Below are positions 35,710 through 44,279 of a DNA stretch of 64,000 nucleotides, in pieces. Location of the stretch: positions 62,001-126,000 of the forward strand of contig NZ_JAEFCF010000008.1 of assembly GCF_016405985.1 (NCBI RefSeq), read 5' to 3'. A program made the translations under genes and the position numbers. How positions within the stretch are numbered: the first letter of the stretch is position 1; every line of letters begins with the position of its first letter. This DNA comes from Paracoccus sp. IB05. Lineage in GTDB: Bacteria; Pseudomonadota; Alphaproteobacteria; Rhodobacterales; Rhodobacteraceae. Below the pieces are notes generated by a model. It ran no database searches. It saw only the letters and a program-made list of their open reading frames with translations, and was not told the origin of the DNA.

Positions 35710-35956
35710 CTGCCCCGCCCATTTCCCGGCGCAGGCCGGTATTCTGGCAGGCGACCAGCGCCCCTGCGCCGGTTCCGGTGCGAAGCTCCCTACCATATCC
35801 AGGGTTGCTGCCGCGTTTGCCGGCACGCTTTCCGGCAATAACCCGCCGCTGGTCGCGCAAATGAGACCTGACACTGCCATTTCACCGTGATATTCAGCCT
35901 GCGGCAGCCAGGCAAATTTCCACCGGCTACAGTCACCGTTCAAAGGACATGACTAT
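35710..35956. other. Intergenic region upstream of the IalB gene
   Basis: This 247-bp stretch separates the sRNA candidate from the IalB-like gene. It should hold that gene's promoter and has an AAAGGA ribosome site just before 35957. No other structure stands out. Confidence 0.4.
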
Positions 35957-36676
35957 ATGTTGAACCCGCGTATCTCGCTTCTCACTCTTGCACTTGCATT
36001 CGGCAGCCCCCTTGCCGCGCTTGCCCAGGACACGACAGAGGCGCCCGCTGAAGCAACCGCCGACACCACCGCTCCGGCAGAAGCCACCGGGCAACCGGCC
36101 GCGGGCGGCGATCTGTCGATGGGCTCCGAGATCGGTGGTCAGAGCGCGATCTATACCGCCTCTACTCATGAGAAATGGGAGCTGCGCTGCGAGCGCGTCG
36201 GCCTCGAAGCCGATCCCTGCCAGCTTTACCAGCTGCTGAAGGATGCGGATGGTTCGCCGGTGGCCGAACTCGCGATCTTCTCGCTGCCCGCAAGTGCCCC
36301 CGGCCCGGCAGTTGCCGGCGCGAACTTCATCGCTCCGCTGGAAACCCTGCTGACCGAAGGGATGCAGCTGACGGTCGATACCGCAAAGCCGCGCGCCTAT
36401 CCCTTCACCGTCTGCACCCAGATCGGATGCGTGGCGCGGATCGGTTTCACCGCCGAAGAAATCGCCGGCTTTAAAAAGGGCGCAACCGCGAAATTCGCGA
36501 TCTCGCCTTTCGTGGCACCGGATCAGAAAGTCAGCCTCGATGTTTCGCTGAAGGGCTTCACCTCGGGCTATGACGCGATGGTCGCGGCCAATGTGAAAGC
36601 CGATGCGGCCGCTGCCGCTGCCGCTGCCGCAGCGCCTGCCCCGGCTCCGGCTCCGGCTCCGGCTGCCGCCGAGTAA
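35957..36676 (+). CDS. Invasion-associated locus B (IalB) family protein
   Basis: A 239-residue exported protein. The signal peptide (MLNPRISLLTLALAFGSPLAALA) ends near residue 23 and is followed by a Thr/Ala/Pro/Glu-rich linker to about residue 55. The IalB domain follows, with Cys pairs in LRCERVGLEADPCQ and VCTQIGCVARIG and the pattern HEKWELRC. The last 30 residues are an Ala run followed by Pro-Ala repeats. In non-pathogens IalB proteins are periplasmic with undefined roles. An AAAGGA site precedes the start. Confidence 0.85.
   Translation: MLNPRISLLTLALAFGSPLAALAQDTTEAPAEATADTTAPAEATGQPAAGGDLSMGSEIGGQSAIYTASTHEKWELRCERVGLEADPCQLYQLLKDADGSPVAELAIFSLPASAPGPAVAGANFIAPLETLLTEGMQLTVDTAKPRAYPFTVCTQIGCVARIGFTAEEIAGFKKGATAKFAISPFVAPDQKVSLDVSLKGFTSGYDAMVAANVKADAAAAAAAAAAPAPAPAPAPAAAE
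36601..36673 (+). repeat. Codon-repeat tract encoding an Ala/Pro tail
   Basis: GCC/GCT/GCG alanine codons, then alternating CCG/GCT proline-alanine codons, form a short simple-sequence tract at the 3' end of the IalB gene. Such tracts can vary in length between strains. Confidence 0.7.
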
Positions 36677-36681
36677 GGACC

Positions 36682-37878
36682 TTACCGGGCCGCGCGCAGC
36701 GCAAGCACCGCGTTCAGCCCGCCAAAGGCAAAGGAATTCGACAGCGCCGCGCCCGTCCGGGCGCGGCGTGCTTCATTCGGGACATGGTCAAGGTCACAAT
36801 CGGGATCGGCGCGGTCCAGCCCCAGCGTCGGCGCGATCACGCCCTGGTCCAGCGCCATCAGGCAGGCAATCAGTTCCAGTGCCCCTGTCGCGCCAATCGC
36901 GTGACCATGCGCCGCCTTGGTCGATGAAACCATAAGCCCCGCGGCCGCCCCGAACACTTCACGGATCGCCGCAACCTCATTGCGGTCATTGACCCGGGTG
37001 CCGGTGCCATGGGCGTTGATATAGCCGATCTCTTCGGGGGCAAGGCCGGCCTCTGCCAGTGCGGCCCGCATCGCGCCCGCCGCACCGCGGACCGAGGGCA
37101 CCACAATATCGCCCGCATCCGCCGTCATGCCGAAGCCGGAAATCCCGGCCAATACCGTCGCGCCGCGCGCCCGGGCGCGGGTCTCGTCCTCCAGCACAAA
37201 GACCGCCGCCCCCTCGCCCATCACCATGCCATTGCGGCTGGCGGAAAACGGGCGGCACCCGTCAGGTGACAGCACCCTGAGCCCCTCCCAGGCCTTGATG
37301 CCGCTGAAACACAGCATCGCCTCGGCGCCCCCCGCCAGCATTGCGGGTGCATGGCCATCGCGGATCAGGCGGAAGGCCTGGCCAATCGCATGGTTTGAGC
37401 TGGAACAGGCCGAAGACACTGCGAATGTTGGCCCGGTCAGCCCGTGCCGCATCCCGATATGCGAGGCGGCGGCATTCATCATCAGGCGCGGCACCGTCAG
37501 CGGCGGCACCCGGTTCCGGCCGCCCTCGAAGACCGCACGGTAATTCTCTTCCCAGGTGTGGATGCCCCCCGAGGCCGAACCGATCAGCACCCCAGCCCCT
37601 TCAGCCGCGCCAGGCCCGGCCATGGCCAGCGCCTCCTCCGCCGCTGCGAGCGCGTAGCGGGTAAAGGGATCGTATAGCGACTGTTCCTGCGGGGACAGGC
37701 CCTGATCCCAGGCCCAGCCCCGGATCTGCGCGCCGATGCGGATCGTCAGCCGGTCGGCATCGCGAAATTCCAGCGGCCCGATGCCCGAGCGCCCTGCCGC
37801 CAGCGCCGCATAAGTGCCGGGAAGATCATGGGCCAGCGCATTCACCGTTCCCGCGCCGGTGATGACCACCCGCCTCAT
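36682..37878 (-). CDS. Beta-ketoacyl-ACP synthase (KAS, FabF-like) of the lpxD-acp-kas set
   Basis: A 398-residue condensing enzyme. The catalytic triad is complete: Cys158 in AVSSACSSSNH, His290 in INAHGTGT and His326 in KAAHGHAIGATG. It elongates acyl chains on an acyl carrier protein. The start overlaps the stop of a dedicated ACP gene by 4 nt, and an LpxD-like acyltransferase gene lies upstream in the same unit. This implies a special fatty acid for lipid A or another envelope lipid rather than housekeeping fatty acid synthesis. The product chain is unknown. Confidence 0.88.
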   Translation of the reverse strand: MRRVVITGAGTVNALAHDLPGTYAALAAGRSGIGPLEFRDADRLTIRIGAQIRGWAWDQGLSPQEQSLYDPFTRYALAAAEEALAMAGPGAAEGAGVLIGSASGGIHTWEENYRAVFEGGRNRVPPLTVPRLMMNAAASHIGMRHGLTGPTFAVSSACSSSNHAIGQAFRLIRDGHAPAMLAGGAEAMLCFSGIKAWEGLRVLSPDGCRPFSASRNGMVMGEGAAVFVLEDETRARARGATVLAGISGFGMTADAGDIVVPSVRGAAGAMRAALAEAGLAPEEIGYINAHGTGTRVNDRNEVAAIREVFGAAAGLMVSSTKAAHGHAIGATGALELIACLMALDQGVIAPTLGLDRADPDCDLDHVPNEARRARTGAALSNSFAFGGLNAVLALRAAR

Positions 37879-38165
37879 TCGCGCCCGACCGGTCTTTGCG
37901 CCGCGATCAGCGCTTCGATGCCGCGAATGATGCCGCCGATATCCGAGACATCCAGATCCTCCGGTCCGGCCTGATCGGGGTCATTCGGGTTGAAAGGGAC
38001 CGAGATATCGAACCTTTCCTCGATGGCGAAAATCGCCTCTACCAGGCCCAGGCTGTCAAGGCCGAGATCCTCGGGCCGGTCGCTGTCGCTTATGCCGGCA
38101 GGATCGGCCAGTGCCTGGGCGGCGAGGATCGCGATCACCTGGCGCCCTGTCTCGCTGCGGCTCAT
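37875..38165 (-). CDS. Acyl carrier protein dedicated to the neighbouring KAS/LpxD-like enzymes
   Basis: A 96-residue ACP. The phosphopantetheine site is Ser38 in DLGLDSLGLVEAIF, followed by the usual acidic helix (IEERFDISVPFN). It differs from housekeeping AcpP, which normally has DSLDTVE. Sandwiched between an LpxD-like acyltransferase and a KAS gene, it probably carries the special acyl chain, comparable to AcpXL in rhizobia, although I cannot show homology to AcpXL itself. Confidence 0.88.
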   Translation of the reverse strand: MSRSETGRQVIAILAAQALADPAGISDSDRPEDLGLDSLGLVEAIFAIEERFDISVPFNPNDPDQAGPEDLDVSDIGGIIRGIEALIAAQRPVGRE

Positions 38166-38176
38166 CGGGCTGACCC

Positions 38177-39277
38177 TCAGTCTTCCGTCCCGGCATCGGT
38201 GCCGGAGGTCAGTTTTTCCAGCGCGGCGACCCGCGCGGCAAGGCGCGGCAGACGGCGCAGATATTTCTGGATCTCGACATGGGTTTCCATCTTCACCGCC
38301 GGATACCCCAAAAGCACCCGCCCCGCCGGCGCATTGGTGAAGATCTTGGTGCCGCCGCCGCAGATCACATCATCGCCGACGAAGATATTGTCGCTGACGC
38401 CGACCTGCCCGGCCAGCACCACGCGGCTGCCAATCTTTGACGAGCCGGCAATACCGACCTGGCCGCAGATCAGGCTGTCCTCGCCGATCTGCACATTATG
38501 GCCGACATGAACGAGGTTATCGAGCTTGGTGCCGCGCCCGATGGAGGTATCGCGGATGGTGCCGCGGTCGATACAGGTATTGGCCCCGATCTCGACATCA
38601 TCGCCGATGGCCACGGCGCCCAGCGAATGAATGCGGGTCCAGCTTTGCGCCAGGATCTGGTCGCGCTGGCCAAGCGTCTCGCGGATCTCTTCAACGCCGG
38701 ATTTCTCGGGCGTGACGAAGGAGAACCCGTCCGAGCCGATCACCGCGCCGGGCTGGCAGATAAACCGCGCGCCGATGGTGACGCGTGCGCCGATCTTTGC
38801 GCCCTGCAGGATCATTGCATCTTCGCCGATACTTGCGCTTTCGGCGATTGAGACATGGCTTGCGATCCGGGCCCTGGCGCCCAGGACCACATCGCGCCCG
38901 ATCACCACGAAGGGGCCGATGGCCGCGCCTTCGCCGATCTGTGCCGTCTCGTGAACCACGGCCAGCGGGTGGATGCCCGGCGCGATCTCCGGCCCCGGAT
39001 CCATCAGATGCGTGAGCCCCGCCATCGCCAGCCGCCCGCGCGGCGCGAAAATCGCGGCCTCCAGCCCCATCGCGCGCCAGTCGGCCCCCGGCCAGACCAC
39101 GGCGGCACGGGCCCGGCCCTCAGAGATCCGGCCCGCGTAACGCGGATCCATCGCTAAGGCGAGGCTTTGCGGCCCGGCGGCCTGCGGCTCGGAGGCCTCA
39201 GAGACGCGGATCGTCAGATCGCCTTCGGCCACCGCGTCAAGTGCGTCTGCAATCTCGCCAATACTGTGCTCAGCCAT
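38177..39277 (-). CDS. lpxD: LpxD-like UDP-3-O-acylglucosamine N-acyltransferase
   Basis: A 366-residue left-handed beta-helix acyltransferase. An N-terminal domain of ~100 residues is followed by many hexapeptide repeats (for example [20 protein letters not shown]) and the catalytic His260 in VHVGHN. It transfers a hydroxyacyl chain from ACP to UDP-3-O-acylglucosamine in lipid A synthesis. The usual lpxD neighbours (bamA, fabZ, lpxA) are absent; here it heads a unit with its own ACP and KAS. It could be the only lpxD or a second copy. Confidence 0.85.
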   Translation of the reverse strand: MAEHSIGEIADALDAVAEGDLTIRVSEASEPQAAGPQSLALAMDPRYAGRISEGRARAAVVWPGADWRAMGLEAAIFAPRGRLAMAGLTHLMDPGPEIAPGIHPLAVVHETAQIGEGAAIGPFVVIGRDVVLGARARIASHVSIAESASIGEDAMILQGAKIGARVTIGARFICQPGAVIGSDGFSFVTPEKSGVEEIRETLGQRDQILAQSWTRIHSLGAVAIGDDVEIGANTCIDRGTIRDTSIGRGTKLDNLVHVGHNVQIGEDSLICGQVGIAGSSKIGSRVVLAGQVGVSDNIFVGDDVICGGGTKIFTNAPAGRVLLGYPAVKMETHVEIQKYLRRLPRLAARVAALEKLTSGTDAGTED

Positions 39278-39307
39278 CGCAAATCCCTCCGGAGCCCGAA
39301 GCGACAG

Positions 39308-40939
39308 TTACTGCGAAACCGTCCGCGCGACCACCCCTTCGGCACTGAGCGCCGACCAGAGCTTTGCATCGCGCCCGTAAACATCGCGCCGATAGCCCAT
39401 CACGCCATGCCCCTGCGGATAGGCGGTGAAATAGACCAGATGGATCGGCACCTTTTTCTCAAGCTTTACAGGTGTTTCTCGCCCACCTTTAAGAGTCTTG
39501 TTGAACTCGCCTTCGATTTCCGGCGCCTGGGTGCGGAACAGCGCATGGGCGAAATCGAAAGGATCGGCGAGACGGATGCAGCCATGACTATAGGCCCGCT
39601 TGTCATGGGCAAACAGGGATTTCGCAGGCGTATCATGCAGATAGATGTTGTACTTATTCGGGAACATGAACTTCACCTTGCCAAGCGCATTATTGTCGCC
39701 CGGCGGCTGGCGCATGCCAAAGGGGAAGCTGCGCGCGGTATAGCCCGCGAAATTCACCGATCCGCGCGGCACCACTCGGCCATTCCTGTCCACGATCTGC
39801 ATATGGCTGACCGCATTCGGATTCGAGCGCAAAAGCGGCAGATATTCCCCCACGATGATGGAGCGCGGCACCCCCCAGGACGGGTTCACCACCATATGAT
39901 CCATCAGATCCGAGAATTCCGGCGTGCGCCGGTCCATCTCCTCGCGCCCGATCACCGAGCGCGTGCGGAAGGTCACCCGCCCGTCATCAATGATCTCGGC
40001 CGAGAAATCCGTCAGATTGACCCAGATCATCCGCCCCGCGCGGTCGATATCCATCCACCGCTCGCGCTCCATCGCGACAAGCACGGATTTCATCCGGTCT
40101 TCGGGCTCTTTGTTGATCTCGGCCAGGGTGTCGCCCCCGGCCACGCCATCAGCGGGCAGACCATGCGCACGCTGGAAATTCATCACTGCGTTTTGCACCA
40201 TACGGTCATAAACCGCGGTCGGCGTGGGCGAGAGCCAGCCCATCGTGATCAGCCGGTCGCGCAGGATCACCACTTGCTCGCCGGTCGCGCCGGGCTCCAG
40301 CGCGCCGCCGGGCACCTGCGGCCCCCAGCCCCCCGAAGCGATCAGATCCTCGAGGTCAAAACGCGTCTTCATCAGCTGCACATAGGCATCGGACCGGGGC
40401 AGCAGGTTGCGCGCCACCACCGCCGGATCCCCAAACGCAATCGCGCGCAGCAGTGTCGCCGGATCGGGCCGGGTGATCTCGCGCACGATGGTGGAATCGA
40501 TTTCGGCCGGATCCAGCGCGCCCGAACTGACATCCTGCGCCCAGTCCAGCCAGGCGCGTGTCATCTTAACTTCAAGCCGGCCCAGATCGCCCTCGGTCCG
40601 GGCCGAGGTCAGCGCGGCGCGGATCCCGGCCAGATCATAGCGCGCCACCGGCAGGCCGTGATCCCCGGCGGTCTCAAGCGCAGCGATCAGCGCCTGGCGG
40701 CGGGCCGCATCCTCAGGCCCGGTCCAGAGCGTGTCATAGGCGGTGTCGCGATACCAGGCCGCGACCTCTTCATCTTCCGCCGCAGCAATGGCGAGAGATT
40801 GTGAAAATGCCGTGGATTTCGCAGCGGCGGACTGACCTGCCGATACCAGCCCGACTGCCAGCACAAACCCAAGCGCCACCGAAGAAAGAAGGCCTCGCAC
40901 CCCCGTTTTCAGACCAGGACCGGGGAGAGAAATCGGCAT
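39308..40939 (-). CDS. L,D-transpeptidase, YcbB/LdtD-like
   Basis: About 543 residues. After a signal peptide (MPISLPGPGLKTGVRGLLSS and a hydrophobic core) come a helical domain, a peptidoglycan-binding region (GATGEQVVILRDRLITMGWL) and the YkuD catalytic domain with AYSHGCIRL (catalytic Cys near residue 454). It forms 3-3 crosslinks in peptidoglycan. The start at 40939 has a GAGG site and places the signal peptide at the N-terminus; ATG 41008 also has a ribosome site and would add 23 residues. It is divergent from a DUF882 gene. Confidence 0.88.
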   Translation of the reverse strand: MPISLPGPGLKTGVRGLLSSVALGFVLAVGLVSAGQSAAAKSTAFSQSLAIAAAEDEEVAAWYRDTAYDTLWTGPEDAARRQALIAALETAGDHGLPVARYDLAGIRAALTSARTEGDLGRLEVKMTRAWLDWAQDVSSGALDPAEIDSTIVREITRPDPATLLRAIAFGDPAVVARNLLPRSDAYVQLMKTRFDLEDLIASGGWGPQVPGGALEPGATGEQVVILRDRLITMGWLSPTPTAVYDRMVQNAVMNFQRAHGLPADGVAGGDTLAEINKEPEDRMKSVLVAMERERWMDIDRAGRMIWVNLTDFSAEIIDDGRVTFRTRSVIGREEMDRRTPEFSDLMDHMVVNPSWGVPRSIIVGEYLPLLRSNPNAVSHMQIVDRNGRVVPRGSVNFAGYTARSFPFGMRQPPGDNNALGKVKFMFPNKYNIYLHDTPAKSLFAHDKRAYSHGCIRLADPFDFAHALFRTQAPEIEGEFNKTLKGGRETPVKLEKKVPIHLVYFTAYPQGHGVMGYRRDVYGRDAKLWSALSAEGVVARTVSQ

Positions 40940-41299
40940 CTGCAACCTCGTAAACATGCGAAAAGCTTCGGCTTCAGCTAGATTCAGTGATTTGGACAGC
41001 ATGTCCATTCACAATCCTGTCCACCGGGCACCAAATTGCGCCAACCCGGCAAACCCGGGCCGGTTTTCAGATCATAGTTGCAGCAGAGCCACGCTGACCA
41101 CCAGTCAGGAATTCAGCGATTTTTTGCTTATTGGCGCTTGAGTGGGGAACCAAAGGCAATCTTTGCTTGGGCTTCGAATCATGATGTGCCATACAGACCA
41201 TGCATCCGGAAGGGCGCAGGCAAATGCGCCAGCCGAAGGTGAACGTGCAGGAGAAGCTGCCGCTCAGGCAGTCGACAAGACTAATCTACGGGACAGGCT
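40940..41299. other. Divergent promoter region between the L,D-transpeptidase and DUF882 genes
   Basis: About 360 bp (290 bp if the transpeptidase starts at 41008). It must hold promoters for both divergent genes. AT-rich patches lie near 41100-41180 (GATTTTTTGCTTATTGG). No RNA gene or ORF with a ribosome site is seen. Confidence 0.45.
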
Positions 41300-41869
41300 A
41301 TGACTGAAAACACATCGAACCTAATCTCGCGTCGCGGGCTGTTGGGCGTGTTCGCGGCTACGGCTGTGGTTGCCGCACCAACTTATTCCAATGCTTTTGG
41401 CGTGCTGAAAGGTGCAGGCGATATCCGCCGCATCCGGATGTATTCGGGCCGTACAGGCGAAAGCATCGATACGATCTACTGGATCGAAGGCAAGTACATT
41501 CCGGAAGTGTTGAAGGAAATCAATCACTTCATGCGTGACTGGCGCACCGGCGACGTCAAGCAGATGGATCCGCGCAATGTCGATATCATGGCTGCGGCAC
41601 ATCGGCTGATGGATGTCAGCGAATCTTACATGCTGCTCTCTGGCTTTCGCAGCGCCAAGACCAATGCGATGCTGCGCTCGCGATCGGGCGGCGTTGCCAA
41701 GAACTCGCTGCATCTCGTCGGCCAGGCTGCCGATCTGCGGCTGAAATCGCGCTCGGTGAACCAGATGGCACGTGCGGCTGCGGCCTGTGCCGCTGGCGGT
41801 GTCGGTCGCTATTCGCGCTCGGACTTTGTCCATATGGATTGCGGCGCGGTCCGCAGCTGGGGCGCCTGA
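41300..41869 (+). CDS. DUF882 family protein (YcbK-like, peptidase M15-type fold), Tat-exported
   Basis: A 189-residue exported protein. The N-terminus has a twin-arginine motif (SRRGLLG at residues 10-16) followed by a hydrophobic stretch and a likely cleavage near residue 33. The M15-type zinc ligands appear as HLVGQAADLR (His and Asp) and FVHMDCG (His). DUF882 proteins such as YcbK are thought to act on peptidoglycan. It is divergent from a YcbB-type L,D-transpeptidase gene; in E. coli ycbB and ycbK are also neighbours. The exact activity is not established. Confidence 0.88.
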   Translation: MTENTSNLISRRGLLGVFAATAVVAAPTYSNAFGVLKGAGDIRRIRMYSGRTGESIDTIYWIEGKYIPEVLKEINHFMRDWRTGDVKQMDPRNVDIMAAAHRLMDVSESYMLLSGFRSAKTNAMLRSRSGGVAKNSLHLVGQAADLRLKSRSVNQMARAAAACAAGGVGRYSRSDFVHMDCGAVRSWGA

Positions 41870-41936
41870 GAAAACCGTCTGAGGCCTGAGATCAAGTCCG
41901 GTTTTCAGATGACCCGGTTTCGACAGCGCTTTGAAC

Positions 41937-41961
41937 AAGGCACCCCGCGTGGGTGCCTTTT
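41937..41961 (+). terminator. Intrinsic terminator after the DUF882 gene
   Basis: GGCACCC and GGGTGCC form a perfect 7-bp stem with a CGCGT loop, followed by TTTT. It lies about 70 bp downstream of the DUF882 stop and 110 bp before fumC. Confidence 0.85.
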
Positions 41962-42070
41962 CGGTTCTGGGGGCCCGGAAGCGAACCGGTTTCGCATACA
42001 ATGGCATACCGATTGATTTCCGCTGCCATGCTGCGTTACAGCACTCCTCGAGAACTTGCAGGAGGCACGC

Positions 42071-43477
42071 ATGGCTGCGACCCGAACTGAGACCCGTACC
42101 GAGACCGACAGCTTTGGCCCGCTGGACGTCCCTGCGGATAAATACTGGGGCGCCCAGACGCAGCGCTCGATCATCAATTTCCCGATTGGCTGGGAAAAGC
42201 AGCCGGTGCCGATCATCCGCGCCCTCGGCGTGATCAAGAAGGCGGCGGCGACGGTCAATGCGGCCCAGGGCGATCTGTCCGCCGATCTGGTCGGCGCAAT
42301 TGCGCAAGCCGCGCAGGAAGTGATCGACGGCAGGTTCGACGACAATTTCCCGCTGGTGGTCTGGCAGACCGGCTCTGGCACCCAGTCGAATATGAACGCG
42401 AATGAGGTGATCTCGAACCGCGCGATCGAGATCCTCGGCGGCGTGTTGGGCTCGAAAAAGCCAGTTCATCCGAATGACCATGTGAATATGGGCCAGTCGT
42501 CAAATGACACCTTCCCGACCGCGATGCATGTCGCGATCGGGATGCATACGCGCGATGTGCTCTTGCCGGGGCTCGAGAAGCTCGCCAAAGCGCTCTGGGC
42601 AAAATCCGCTGAGTTCAAAGACATCATCAAGATCGGCCGCACCCATACCCAGGATGCAACGCCGCTGACTTTGGGTCAGGAATTTTCGGGTTATGCCACT
42701 CAGGTGGATCGCGGGATCGAACGCGTCAAACTTGCCCTGCCGCATATTTATGAACTGGCCCAGGGCGGCACCGCTGTCGGCACCGGGCTGAACACCCGCA
42801 AAGGCTATGATGTCGCTGTGGCCGCCGAGATCGCGAAGATCACCGGCCTGCCCTTCGTCACCGCGCCGAACAAATTCGAGGCGCTGGCTGCCCATGACGC
42901 GATGGTCTTCTTCTCGGGCGCGCTGAAAACCGTGGCCGCGTCGCTTTACAAGATCGCCAGCGATCTGCGGCTGCTGGGTTCCGGCCCGCGTTCGGGTCTG
43001 GGCGAGCTGATCCTGCCGGAAAATGAGCCCGGATCCTCGATCATGCCGGGCAAGGTCAACCCGACCCAGGCCGAGGCGCTGACCATGGTCTGCGCCCATG
43101 TCATGGGCAATGACGCGGCGGTGACCTTTGCCGGCAGCCAGGGCCATTTCGAGCTCAACGTCTATAACCCGATGATGAGCTATAATGTGCTGCAGTCGAT
43201 CCAGCTTCTGGGCGATGCGGCAAGCTCCTTCACCGATAATATGGTGGTCGGGACCCAGGCGAATATACCCCGGATCGAAAAGCTGATGAAGGAATCGCTG
43301 ATGCTGGTGACGGCGCTGGCGCCGACCATCGGCTATGACAATGCAACGAAAGTGGCCAAGACCGCGCATAAGAACGGCACGACCCTGCGCGAAGAGGCAA
43401 TCGCACTCGGCTTTGTCGATGGCGAGACTTTCGACCGCATCGTGCGCCCGGAAGATATGATCGGTCCGAAAGACTGA
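42071..43477 (+). CDS. fumC: Class II fumarate hydratase
   Basis: A 468-residue iron-independent fumarase of the TCA cycle that converts fumarate to L-malate. The superfamily signature [13 protein letters not shown] is intact, as are [14 protein letters not shown] and [16 protein letters not shown]. The ATG at 42071 follows AGGAGG by 5 bases; an in-frame ATG at 42056 lies upstream of that site. The stop overlaps the next small gene (TGATG). Sequence identity with FumC is unmistakable. Confidence 0.96.
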   Translation: MAATRTETRTETDSFGPLDVPADKYWGAQTQRSIINFPIGWEKQPVPIIRALGVIKKAAATVNAAQGDLSADLVGAIAQAAQEVIDGRFDDNFPLVVWQTGSGTQSNMNANEVISNRAIEILGGVLGSKKPVHPNDHVNMGQSSNDTFPTAMHVAIGMHTRDVLLPGLEKLAKALWAKSAEFKDIIKIGRTHTQDATPLTLGQEFSGYATQVDRGIERVKLALPHIYELAQGGTAVGTGLNTRKGYDVAVAAEIAKITGLPFVTAPNKFEALAAHDAMVFFSGALKTVAASLYKIASDLRLLGSGPRSGLGELILPENEPGSSIMPGKVNPTQAEALTMVCAHVMGNDAAVTFAGSQGHFELNVYNPMMSYNVLQSIQLLGDAASSFTDNMVVGTQANIPRIEKLMKESLMLVTALAPTIGYDNATKVAKTAHKNGTTLREEAIALGFVDGETFDRIVRPEDMIGPKD

Positions 43478-43698
43478 TGGCAGACCTCGTCAACCTGAAC
43501 CGTTTCCGCAAGGATCGGGCGCGCCGCGAAAAGCGGGCGCAGGCTGACGCCAATGCCGCGAAATTCGGTCGCAGCCTGTCAGAGCGCGCGGCTGAACTGG
43601 CGCGGGTGGAGAAATCCACCCGCGAACTCGATCAGCACCGGCGGGATCCAGATCCCCAGGCGGATCCGGCAGCCGGATCAGATCCCGATCAGGATTAA
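43477..43698 (+). CDS. DUF4169 family small protein
   Basis: A 73-residue, highly charged protein. The N-terminus [20 protein letters not shown] and the following Ala/Arg-rich helix match DUF4169, found downstream of fumC in related alphaproteobacteria. The start overlaps the fumC stop by one base, so translation is coupled. The C-terminal third is Asp/Pro-rich and probably disordered. The function is unknown. Confidence 0.85.
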   Translation: MADLVNLNRFRKDRARREKRAQADANAAKFGRSLSERAAELARVEKSTRELDQHRRDPDPQADPAAGSDPDQD

Positions 43699-43744
43699 CC
43701 CCCGTTTAACCCGGATCAGCGCAGCCTCCGGCAGGAGGTACGCT

Positions 43745-43975
43745 ATGATCGATTCCTCAGATCAACTGAGCCGTGAGACCTGGACCCTGCATCTCTTTTC
43801 ATCCCAGGCCGCCCGCAGCGGCGGCGTGATCCGCCGCAAGGTCCGCGATATTGAACGCTTTGCCGGGCGCGCCTGGTTCCTGTCTGAAATGAAAAGACGT
43901 GGCTTCCCGGTGGTGGAAAACGCCGGGCAATTCGTGATCTTTTGCAACAGCGAACCGCTCCGCCGCATCGTCTGA
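43745..43975 (+). CDS. Small conserved-looking protein of unknown function
   Basis: A 76-residue soluble protein with alternating hydrophobic and basic residues (GGVIRRKVRDIERFAGRAWF). A perfect AGGAGG site 6 bases before the ATG supports it as a real gene. It sits in the same orientation 46 bp after the DUF4169 gene. Similar short proteins in related genomes are, as I recall, sometimes labelled phosphoribosylanthranilate isomerase; nothing here supports that enzyme. No domain is assigned. Confidence 0.75.
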   Translation: MIDSSDQLSRETWTLHLFSSQAARSGGVIRRKVRDIERFAGRAWFLSEMKRRGFPVVENAGQFVIFCNSEPLRRIV

Positions 43976-43976
43976 A

Positions 43977-44022
43977 ACGATTTCTGTCCAGAAATCGTGC
44001 CGGAGTTTTGCAAAACTCCGGC
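43977..44022. repeat. Pair of adjacent perfect palindromes
   Basis: The first palindrome (43977-43998) has arms ACGATTTCTG and CAGAAATCGT around TC. The second (43999-44022) is a 24-bp perfect palindrome with half-site GCCGGAGTTTTG. They touch each other and begin 1 bp after a stop codon. A similar pair is at 48346-48390, with a shared TTTCTG-NN-CAGAAA core. Confidence 0.9.
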
Positions 44023-44056
44023 TGGCGCCCCTGCCCGGCGCTTGCTAGCCTTAGAC

Positions 44057-44278
44057 ATGGCTGGTCCGGAAAAACACTCACTCACGCTGCGCGGCCACCG
44101 CACCAGTGTCACGCTGGAGCCGGAATTCTGGCAGGCTTTCCTGGAAATTGCGCGTGGCAGGCCCTGCTCGGTCAACGCTCTGGCGTCTGAAATCGACGAA
44201 ACACGGCGTCCGGAGGAAGGTCTCGCCTCGGCGATCCGCGTCTATTGTCTGCAGCATTTCAAACAGTCCGGGCGCTGA
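44057..44278 (+). CDS. Ribbon-helix-helix domain protein
   Basis: A 73-residue protein. SLTLRGHRTSVTLEPEFWQAF is the beta-strand/helix start of the RHH_4-type fold common in alphaproteobacteria, with a second helix at EEGLASAIRVYCLQHF. Such proteins are small DNA-binding or toxin-antitoxin-like regulators; the target is unknown. No strong ribosome site precedes the ATG at 44057. The stop lies 1 bp before the start of the broken alcohol dehydrogenase gene. Confidence 0.8.
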   Translation: MAGPEKHSLTLRGHRTSVTLEPEFWQAFLEIARGRPCSVNALASEIDETRRPEEGLASAIRVYCLQHFKQSGR

Positions 44279-44279
44279 C

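Noticed and set aside
35574-35864. 96-codon plus-strand frame over the sRNA candidate
   Set aside because: It starts at the putative -35 (TTG) and runs through a strong terminator; no ribosome site.
43745-43975. Phosphoribosylanthranilate isomerase
   Set aside because: The 76-residue protein is far too short for TrpF and has no barrel motifs; only the label sometimes used for such genes suggests it.
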